Source: DATFKA01 sp035268885 | GTDB taxonomy: Bacteria; Bacteroidota; Bacteroidia; Chitinophagales; Saprospiraceae | Assembly: GCA_035268885.1 (NCBI GenBank) | Contig: DATFKA010000109.1 | Location: 1 to 23,379, forward strand | Length of the DNA: 23,379 nucleotides | Reading direction: 5' to 3' | Part shown: positions 1 to 6,339 of the stretch, in pieces | How the letters are laid out: each line of letters starts with the position of its first letter | How positions within the stretch are numbered: position 1 is the stretch's first letter | Translations under genes and position numbers: made by a program | Notes under the pieces: generated by a model | Told to the model about the DNA's origin: nothing | Seen by the model: the letters and a program-made list of their open reading frames with translations, nothing else | The model's database searches: none

Positions 1-386
1 TCCATGACGTATAGCCAGGACATATCCCGGGCCTTTTCCCTTGCTTCCGGATCGGTGGGATCAAAGGGCGCATTGGGTCCCGCCAGTAGTATGTCGCCAT
101 TGGATAAATACATGGCCCGGGTAAAGCCATAGTGATTAAAGTGTCGGGTTTTGGGTCGGATGATGCCCGTGGCTACCTCCATTTCAAACACCTCTCCCAT
201 TGGCTTATCCAGGAAGAGCAAATGTTTGCCGTCGTGCGACCATTCGGGACGCTCCCCAAAACCGGAGGCCAGTTTGATGTACGGAGGGAGATCCTCCGCC
301 GGATGACCAACGATCTGTTCATCTTGTCCAAAGGTACTCAAGGCAGGCAGGAGAAAGCAGAGTGAAAGAAAAAATAATGGCTTCAT
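1..386 (-). CDS. Exported beta-propeller (WD40-like/PD40) protein, N-terminal part only
   Basis: The reading frame starts at the ATG at 386 on the minus strand and runs off the left edge of the window, so only the first 128 residues are visible. It opens with a signal peptide (MKPLFFLSLCFLLPALSTFG, cleavage likely just after). Around residues 49-60 it has the segment GERPEWSHDGKHLLFLDK, the typical blade motif of TolB/PD40-type beta-propellers (pW.s.dGk.l.f), followed by further blade-like strands (NHYGFTRAMYLSNGDILLAG). The protein is therefore probably a periplasmic or surface propeller. Its substrate or partner cannot be read from this fragment. It may lie in a minus-strand run with the amidase gene upstream, but 133 bases separate them. 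Confidence is high that it is a gene and moderate for the fold. Confidence 0.75.
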   Translation of the reverse strand, partial: MKPLFFLSLCFLLPALSTFGQDEQIVGHPAEDLPPYIKLASGFGERPEWSHDGKHLLFLDKPMGEVFEMEVATGIIRPKTRHFNHYGFTRAMYLSNGDILLAGPNAPFDPTDPEAREKARDMSWLYVM

Positions 387-519
387 TTGTATTTAATTTT
401 AGTAGAGTCTTGTTTTATAGATATTTAGGGCCAAGTGGGGATTCACTTATTTAAGATGTTTGGGCCGGAGGGCATCCTCTGCCTAGCCCAGGAGCTTGCG
501 TAGAGGACGGTCATCAGGC

Positions 520-2055
520 TTATTCCAAATCTGGTGGCCGACGGTGTTGTGTCCCCTGCTCGTAGGCAAAAGCCAACTTAATCAGCGTCGGCTCCGCGTA
601 CATACGCCCCAAAAACTGAAGTCCGCCCGGTAAATTATCCTCGCCAAAACCCATCGGTACAGTAAAGGCGGGCTGTCCGGTATGTGGCGAAATGATCTGA
701 TTGTTATCTCCCTTATACTCTTCCTGAAAGCGGTCGATACGAGCCGGCTTATTATTCCAGCTGGGATAGATAATAGCATCGACCTCCAGGGAGTCCATGA
801 CCCTTTCGATAGCTGTGCGGAAAGCGAGTCGCTTGAGATCGTTATAGGCATCTTCACAGCTTAGGTCTACGGCTCCCCAGCGACCAGTGGCCTCCGCATT
901 CCGCTGGAGGCGGTTGCGGGTATAGGTAGAGCTCGTGCCAATGCGCATAATATCTTCGAGGGTTTTAATGGTATCGTTTTTTACGTAAGTGGCCAGGAAA
1001 TCTTCCAAATCCCGACGAAAACTGGCGCACCACTGGTCTTGTAGAAGCTCCGCAAAATCAGGAATAACAATGGGATCAATAATCTCCGCGCCCAGAGAAT
1101 CCAGATCGGCGATGGCCCGTTCGAACAGTGCCTTGATCGCGGGATCTGCTCCATCTTCGCTCAATTCGCGAAGCACCCCGATACGGGCGCCTTGCAAGCC
1201 ATTGGCCTGTAGATAGGCACTGTAATCGTCGTCGGCTTTGCCATTTGAATATTGCGTAAGCGGGTCTTTGGGGTCGACGCCCACCATCACTTCCAGCATT
1301 CGCGTGGCATCCTCAACGGTCCGACACATCGGGCCCACCACATCGTTACGTAGATAAAGCGGCACAATCCCCTCGCGACTGATTAACCCAAGCGTGGTGC
1401 GAAAACCCACCAGCGCATTGTGGGAGGAAGGGCCCCGAATGGAGTTACCCGTATCCGTACCCAGACCGCCCAGGCCTAAATTAGCCGCTACGGCCGCTCC
1501 CGTACCCCCGCTGGAACCCGCCGGCACGTAGTTCAGGTTGTAGGGATTACGCGTGGTACCGGCGGTGGTACTTTCACTATGCATGGGTGAAAAGGCCCAT
1601 TCCGCCATATTCGTTTTCGCCAGGATGATGGCTCCGGCTTCCTTTAGCTTTTGAATAATAAAAGCATCCTCTTCCGGATAGTAGTCTCGTAGGGCTCGGG
1701 AACCCGCCGTGGTCGGCATCCCCTTGGTATTGACATTGTCCTTGACCAGGATGGGAATCCCGTGTAGGGGCCGTAAGACCCTGGTCTGTTCAAATTCTTC
1801 GTCCAGGACTTTTGCGCGAAGCAAAGCATCCGGGTTAATCGTGGTAATCGCATTGATGGGTTCATTGCTCTCCTCGATGGCTGCCAAATAGGCCTTTACC
1901 AGTTGCTGGCTGTTGTAATCACCGGCCTGATAGGCCTGGTGAATATCGGTGATCGTTAATTCGGTGAAGTCTATATTTTTACTTTTTTGCTGCTGGCAAG
2001 CACTGCCGCAAAAAAGTAGAAAAAAGGCGATACAAATGGTAATCCGTTGGTGCAT
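520..2055 (-). CDS. Amidase-signature family lipoprotein (exported amidase)
   Basis: This is a 511-residue amidase-signature hydrolase, a family that cleaves C-N amide bonds in small amides, peptide amides and related compounds. The Ser-cisSer-Lys triad is all visible: Lys105 in the ILVKDNVNT motif, the cis-Ser181 in PAGSSGGTGAAVAA, and nucleophile Ser205 in GTDTGNSIRGPSS. The first 20 residues are hydrophobic and end in CGSAC, so it is probably a lipoprotein anchored at Cys20. That excludes a role as the cytoplasmic tRNA amidotransferase subunit GatA, which it resembles in sequence. Length is normal for the family. The true substrate is not predictable; exported homologues are often annotated as peptide amidase or simply amidase. 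The next gene upstream (SOUL) ends 90 bases away, so it may have its own promoter. Confidence 0.9.
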   Translation of the reverse strand: MHQRITICIAFFLLFCGSACQQQKSKNIDFTELTITDIHQAYQAGDYNSQQLVKAYLAAIEESNEPINAITTINPDALLRAKVLDEEFEQTRVLRPLHGIPILVKDNVNTKGMPTTAGSRALRDYYPEEDAFIIQKLKEAGAIILAKTNMAEWAFSPMHSESTTAGTTRNPYNLNYVPAGSSGGTGAAVAANLGLGGLGTDTGNSIRGPSSHNALVGFRTTLGLISREGIVPLYLRNDVVGPMCRTVEDATRMLEVMVGVDPKDPLTQYSNGKADDDYSAYLQANGLQGARIGVLRELSEDGADPAIKALFERAIADLDSLGAEIIDPIVIPDFAELLQDQWCASFRRDLEDFLATYVKNDTIKTLEDIMRIGTSSTYTRNRLQRNAEATGRWGAVDLSCEDAYNDLKRLAFRTAIERVMDSLEVDAIIYPSWNNKPARIDRFQEEYKGDNNQIISPHTGQPAFTVPMGFGEDNLPGGLQFLGRMYAEPTLIKLAFAYEQGTQHRRPPDLE

Positions 2056-2145
2056 AGTGTCAAATTAGTCATCCAAAATCCTGCATTCAAAATAAATATT
2101 TAAATTGATATTTTGCAGTGGCTTGAAAAGTAGCACCCTAAACCC

Positions 2146-2655
2146 TTAATCCAGCTCCACAATCACCTCATTCCTACGATTGAAGATATGGTAAGGCGGG
2201 TTATACCCCAAAAAGTAAAACCGCTGGGTGTAAGCAATACCTTCCGCCTCCAGGGCGGCCATTAAGCGATTTTTATACTTTTCTATTTTCTGATCATTGG
2301 CCCAACCGCCGAAGCGAATGGCCGCTACCGTTCTGGCTGGTTCTTCCAGAAATTCAATCTGCGCTTGCCGGGGTTGTGGCAAATCTCCTTTTTTAAATTT
2401 TCGGGGTACTAAAAACATAATCGTCATCTCTTCTTCCAGAGACATAGCTACCGGAGTGGTCATGGCAATTTTTTCATTGCGCTCATTTCCTCCAAAAATA
2501 TAGCCCGCGAGTAGAGAGAAGCCTTTCCTCGATGCTTCGCGGTAAGAGTCCGTAGGTAAGTGAACGGCCGTAAACAGACTAGCTTCGTAGCGGCGTATTT
2601 CGAAGCTATCGTATTTTTTCACAAGTGCGTATGGGTAGGTTTCGAGTTGACTCAT
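2146..2655 (-). CDS. SOUL/heme-binding family protein
   Basis: A 169-residue protein of the SOUL/HEBP family. The family hallmarks run through the whole length: YALVKKYDSFEIRRYEAS near the N-terminus, then FSLLAGYIFGGNERNEKIAMTTPVAM around residues 46-71 (the conserved L..YI.G.N....IaMT.PV block), and a C-terminal YNPPYHIFNRRNEVIVEL, which matches the usual YnpP......RNEv ending. There is no signal peptide, so it is probably cytoplasmic. Animal members bind heme or tetrapyrrole, but many bacterial members have no proven ligand, so heme binding here is inference from the family. It sits between the M20 peptidase gene and the amidase gene on the same strand, with gaps of 74 and 90 bases. Confidence 0.92.
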   Translation of the reverse strand: MSQLETYPYALVKKYDSFEIRRYEASLFTAVHLPTDSYREASRKGFSLLAGYIFGGNERNEKIAMTTPVAMSLEEEMTIMFLVPRKFKKGDLPQPRQAQIEFLEEPARTVAAIRFGGWANDQKIEKYKNRLMAALEAEGIAYTQRFYFLGYNPPYHIFNRRNEVIVELD

Positions 2656-2729
2656 AGTACCATTATTTTTTAAAACCTGCTTAAAATAGCCTTAAGTAAT
2701 GATCATCGCAAATTCCGATTATTCCTTTC

Positions 2730-4253
2730 CTACAACTTTTCGATCAGAATATGATGAATGGTTTTGATCCCATCCACGTAGTTGCCAATCCGAATATTCT
2801 CATTGGGGCTATGCTGATTATTATCGCGATTAACCGTGGGGACCGTAACCGCCGGCACGCCCAGTTCATTGACGAAGGGCGAGATGGGAATACTCCCTCC
2901 GGAAGTTCTTTGTTTGATGGGGCTTTCGCCAAAAGCCCGGATCAGCGCCCGATTCAACCAGCGCCCTACCTCCGAATCAAAATCGGTACGAAAAGCCAGA
3001 TAGGAAGTACTACTGGTGAACTGACAAATCCGGTCGTGCATGGCTCTTTCACGGGAAGTAGGCTTGCGGTCAATGACGTAATAGCCCTGGTCGACAATGT
3101 GTTCCCGGACCAGGTTAATCAAGCGATCGGGATCACTTTCCAGTACCAGGCGGATGTCAATCTCTGCGGTAGCCGTGGCGGGAACAATCGTTCGCGCCTC
3201 CTCGCCTACCCAGCCGGAGCTAAACCCTCTTACGTTCAAAGAAGGATACTGTAGCGACTCCTGATAAGTAGGGGCTACCCCCGTTCCACTGGCTACCCCC
3301 AGCCGATTATTGATGTAATCTTCGTGATCGGGGACGGCATCCAGTACGGCTTTCACTTCCTCACTGATGGTGATTCCGTCGTAAAAACCCGGGATCGTTA
3401 CCCGCTCCTTTTCATCTTTCATACTGGAGATGAGTTGCGACAAGCGGACTGCAGGATTGGGTGCCCAGTTACCGTAATGGCCGCTATGTTGCGGAAAAAT
3501 GGGCCCAAATACTTTTAGGGTGATATCCGAAATACCACGAGCCCCAAAAGTCAGGGTAGGCTTATTGGCAATGTGCCGGGGACCGTCAAAAATAATCAGC
3601 ATATCGGCGGCTAGAGCTTCCTTGTAGTCTTTAACCGCCTGCGGTAAATTAGGAGAGCCCATTTCCTCTTCAAAATCCATGATGACTTTCATATTAAAAT
3701 TCGGGGCCTCTCTGCGGTCATTAATCATATCAACGGCCGTCAAAAACATATTTACCGCGCCCTTGGAGTCGGAGGTACTACGGGCAAAAATGCGCCATTC
3801 CGGATCAATCTCCTTCTCTTCCAGCATAGCCCAGTCGATGGCTTCCCAGCCGCCCTCTTCGCCTCTTTTTTTCAAGGTTGCTCCGTAGGGGTCGTCCTGA
3901 TACCAAAAATCGGGATCCACCGGTTGGCCGTCTACCTGCAGATAAATCAACACAGTTTTCGCATTTACAGCCTGGGTTTTTCTTTCTGCCAGCAGCAAGG
4001 GTGCAGCTTTAGTCTCCAGGCGTTGGGTGGTAAAGCCTCTTTGGGTGAAATGTGCTTCACACCACTGGACATTGCGTTCAACATCTTCGGGGAAATGAGC
4101 ATCGTTTGGAATGGCCAGTAATTCCTTTAATTGCGGAAAGGAGGCCTTTGCGTATTTCCAATAGGTCGCATCATCGGCCCTGGTCTGGGCTGTCAGGTGA
4201 CTAGAAAGTCCGATAAGGCATAAGAAGAAGGTGGTAATTTTTAAAGATTTCAT
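2730..4253 (-). CDS. Exported M20-family zinc metallopeptidase
   Basis: A 507-residue M20-type metallohydrolase (dipeptidase/aminoacylase superfamily) with a signal peptide ending near SHLTAQT. Recognisable family elements are the bridging Asp162 in RSTSDSKGAVN, the catalytic/metal Glu pair in MDFEEEMGSP (195-197), Asp223 in IIFDGPR, the dimerisation lid in the middle, and the C-terminal ligand His481 in NNQHSPNENI. The first metal motif, normally HxD in a G-H-x-D-V-x-P context, reads LQVDGQPVD here: Gln106 stands where the His ligand is expected and Asp108 is kept. The enzyme could still act as a di-zinc peptidase with altered coordination or be a specialised subclade. The signal peptide places it in the periplasm or outside the cell. 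The region between its start and the next gene fragment upstream is about 220 bases. Confidence 0.9.
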   Translation of the reverse strand: MKSLKITTFFLCLIGLSSHLTAQTRADDATYWKYAKASFPQLKELLAIPNDAHFPEDVERNVQWCEAHFTQRGFTTQRLETKAAPLLLAERKTQAVNAKTVLIYLQVDGQPVDPDFWYQDDPYGATLKKRGEEGGWEAIDWAMLEEKEIDPEWRIFARSTSDSKGAVNMFLTAVDMINDRREAPNFNMKVIMDFEEEMGSPNLPQAVKDYKEALAADMLIIFDGPRHIANKPTLTFGARGISDITLKVFGPIFPQHSGHYGNWAPNPAVRLSQLISSMKDEKERVTIPGFYDGITISEEVKAVLDAVPDHEDYINNRLGVASGTGVAPTYQESLQYPSLNVRGFSSGWVGEEARTIVPATATAEIDIRLVLESDPDRLINLVREHIVDQGYYVIDRKPTSRERAMHDRICQFTSSTSYLAFRTDFDSEVGRWLNRALIRAFGESPIKQRTSGGSIPISPFVNELGVPAVTVPTVNRDNNQHSPNENIRIGNYVDGIKTIHHILIEKL

Positions 4254-4424
4254 TTAAAGTAGGTTTAAAATTAGCTTTTGAAGCGACAACTATTGAATTT
4301 ATGCTGGTCAAGCCAAAGCTTCCCGACCTTAACCCGGACCAGGCTGTTTTTGGTCTAATAGCTTTATTACACCGTGTGCTAAGTGCCTGGACATAATAAA
4401 GTCACATTTTTGACCGAGCAGGTT

Positions 4425-4446
4425 TTTTGCCTATGGCATGGCAAAA
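4425..4446. repeat. Inverted repeat, 7-bp arms
   Basis: TTTTGCC (4425-4431) and GGCAAAA (4440-4446) are perfect inverted arms around an 8-base loop. The repeat lies 27 bases beyond the stop of the small minus-strand gene at 4473. No T-tract follows the stem when read from that gene, so a rho-independent terminator is not well supported. Apart from this hairpin I see no gene or clear signal in the stretch 4254-4472. Confidence 0.35.
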
Positions 4447-4472
4447 CGCGTGCGGTTCATATCGCGAACTAC

Positions 4473-4751
4473 TTATTTGTTATATCGTATGTTCTGAGCC
4501 GTAATTTTCACCAGTGCCATTGAAGTGGTAGTTACTTTAATTATCGAATATTCCTCTCCCTTTTCAACAGTATATTCTACATTTTCATCGTCCGATATTT
4601 GAGGGTATCCGTACTTATTGTTCCGAACTATACTTTGCTGCCCCCTACCCTTAATAACATATTCTAAGTCCCCTTCATACCACGAAATACCAAACGATAT
4701 TCCGTGCCTCCGTTTTGCATTTTTCGTTGCGTAACTGACCTTTTCAACCAT
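4473..4751 (-). CDS. Hypothetical protein, 92 residues, possibly a fragment of a broken lipoprotein gene
   Basis: An open frame of 92 residues (MVEKVSYATKNAKRR..., ending ITAQNIRYNK). I recognise no family. The composition looks like a real beta-rich protein: alternating charged and hydrophobic strands such as ISFGISWYEGDLEYVIKG and EYSIIKVTTTSMALVKIT, with no signal peptide of its own. A lipoprotein leader lies 42 bases upstream, at 4794-4913, in the same frame, with several stop codons between the two. This suggests that the ORF is the 3' part of a small exported protein whose gene has been frame-damaged. It lies next to the decayed GH3 locus, and base composition here is more A+T-rich than in neighbouring genes. 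Treat as uncertain: expressed small protein or gene remnant. Confidence 0.4.
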   Translation of the reverse strand: MVEKVSYATKNAKRRHGISFGISWYEGDLEYVIKGRGQQSIVRNNKYGYPQISDDENVEYTVEKGEEYSIIKVTTTSMALVKITAQNIRYNK

Positions 4752-4793
4752 ACAGGGTCATTTGATGAAATATGCTCATTATTCGAATAAAAT

Positions 4794-4913
4794 TCAAAAA
4801 ACGGCAGGAGTGGCGGCATTTTGATTACACCCAAACATAATGGTCACTAATGTAATCATACCAATTAATAAGTAATCTCTTTTTTTTACCTTTTTTACCA
4901 TATTATCATTCAT
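4794..4913 (-). other. Orphan lipoprotein leader (39 codons), probable 5' fragment of a broken gene
   Basis: From the ATG at 4913, or the ATG at 4901, the minus strand encodes a basic start (MVKKVKKRDY), a hydrophobic stretch and a lipobox-like IMFGC at Cys29, followed by NQNAATPAVF and a TGA. The stop comes directly after a run of six T. Reading on in the shifted frame after this run gives about 50 further open codons (FEFYSNNEHISSNDPVW...), so a one-base slip in the homopolymer could explain the break. It is probably the detached N-terminus of the gene whose 3' part is at 4473-4751. It could also be a very short lipoprotein in its own right, which I consider less likely. Confidence 0.4.
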
Positions 4914-5108
4914 TAAGAGCAACTATCATCGTAGTCGAAGGTTAGTTATACGCTGCTAAAGACTTGACAATGGCATTTATCAATGGATGATTGCTCATTT
5001 CCAGGTCTACTTGTCAAAACCTTTATATATTGGACTTCAAATAATTTCATTTAAGTGACTTGCCTACTATCGGAGGCACATCATACTTTGTTGTCCTTTT
5101 ATCCTTTA

Positions 5109-6203
5109 TCACACCTGACCAGCGATAAGCTCCAGAAATGCCTGATCGGATACCTTGTCGGCCCGGTTACCTCCGAACCCTACCAGAATGGCATCCACCT
5201 CGCTTTCGAATTCATTAAAAACCATTGGGGTCGATATATCTAAGGCCAAAATGACCTTTTTTGCCACAGCTTCGGTGTCCATCTCATACCTCCTGATTCC
5301 ATAAAAGTTGGATTACCATTTTAGGGCTACTTATCCTGACCAGGGCGAAATCGCACTGGGCAATTTCTGCATCGGAGACTCGTATAATGTCATCTGAATG
5401 CAGCGTTAGATTACCCTCTTCGTCAGCGGGCTCAGTAAATGTTTCGGCTAGTTCATCGGTCAGTACATCGTAATATGCTTCGGCTGCCTCTACATCGAAA
5501 CCAGGCTCTGCCGACGCTGGCGTACTGACCCACCCACGAGTAGCTGCTACATATACTCTGGGAATATACACGCTTGGTTTTTCACCTGCTGTCGATGCCC
5601 GGTGAATGATGTCGTCTCTATTTTTAAGCATAACAACGGACTTGAGGTGTGCCTCGTGTCCCGCCATACGCTGCGCCGTGTTATTAGGAATCGTTTCGGC
5701 AGTCTGGAGGTTGAGGTATGGATTATCGATAATACCGATGTTAAAATGGGTCCTCAATATCCTTTCGGTCGACTTCTTCATGATGGTATCCAGTGAATCA
5801 GGATTAACCTTCCAACGAGCAAAGGGATTCATCTTCATACCCATCATTTGCTCAACCGGAATTTCATCCACTATGGCTTTCGCCCTTGTTTCAAAGTCAA
5901 CCCGCCAATCTTCAAATTGATCCAATAGATTGTTGCGATTGAGATCCTTGAAGGCGTAACCATCTATCCGGATCAGCTGAAGGCCGAATTTTTGGAATAT
6001 CCAAGGGTTGCCCCGCCATCATTAGTGACTCTAATCCAACCATCTGGTGTTGTTGCTTCTGCCCATTTAATCGTGTTGGATTCAGGAAGGTCAGGTTCCA
6101 ACGGATAATTTTCTGCCTTGTAGACCGACTGAGTAGTACACCCTGACAAAACCAGAAGTAATAGGATGATTTTGAAAAAATATTCTCTTATAAATAAGTC
6201 CAT
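5109..6203 (-). pseudogene. Eroded glycoside hydrolase family 3 (beta-glucosidase-like) lipoprotein gene
   Basis: Three minus-strand segments in order match successive parts of one GH3 enzyme. Segment 1 (6203 to about 5985) gives a lipoprotein leader (LVLSGC) and the N-terminal motif PDGWIRVTNDGGATLGYS. A frameshift near 5985 moves on to GLQLIRIDGYAFKDLNRNN and QFEDWRVDFETRAKAIVDE, the usual GH3 entry into the barrel. Near 5808-5825 the sequence jumps straight to STERILRTHFNIGIIDNPYL and the block AHLKSVVMLKN, which belong after the barrel. About the whole (alpha/beta)8 domain, including the Asp nucleophile, is therefore missing. A second break near 5283-5320 and a frame change lead to a C-terminal piece (5109-5282) with KVILALDISTPMVFNEFESE and AFLELIAG, the end of the second GH3 domain. 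About 370 codons remain, against roughly 700-850 in intact relatives. It cannot be a working glycosidase. Confidence 0.85.
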
Positions 6204-6339
6204 TTGTTTTCCTGCTTGTTCGAGAAGTGGTTTGGACGCTTATCGTAAGAAGATATGCACGCGCTTTATCTTCCAATACAAGCCTTTTAACGGTCTCTCA
6301 AGATATAAAAAAGGTAGATTTTTTCTAAATTAGGTGATC

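Noticed and set aside
470..520. Imperfect inverted repeat (CATCCTCTGC / GCGTAGAGGACG) after the amidase stop codon
   Set aside because: Mismatched arms and no T-tract; not convincing as a terminator.
4254..4300. TAATTTTA upstream of the M20 gene as a Bacteroidota TAnnTTTG promoter box
   Set aside because: One mismatch and the nearest TTG is at too short a spacing; similar near-matches occur by chance in A+T-rich gaps. The near-match TAGATTTT before the sensor gene was set aside for the same reason.
4440..4965. GTTAT/ATAAC words flanking the small ORF, suggesting integron attC sites and a gene cassette
   Set aside because: The words do not fit the GTTRRRY/RYYYAAC consensus, no paired arms of attC type could be built, and no integrase is in the window.
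4964..5017. TTGACAA and TTGTCAA as distant inverted arms
   Set aside because: The arms are only 7 bp and 40 bases apart, with no extension and no gene context; chance is adequate.
5047..5108. Possible last piece of the GH3 gene (KYDVPPIVGKSLK in a shifted frame)
   Set aside because: Only a faint resemblance to the family's YEDVP region; too short to claim.
5284..5925. A standalone 213-residue protein-coding gene
   Set aside because: Its apparent start is a TTG inside the GH3 motif NNLLDQFEDW; the reading continues upstream in another frame, so it is one segment of the GH3 remnant.
5973..6203. A standalone 76-residue lipoprotein gene
   Set aside because: Its C-terminal part is the conserved GH3 N-terminal motif and the sequence continues after a frameshift, so it belongs to the pseudogene.
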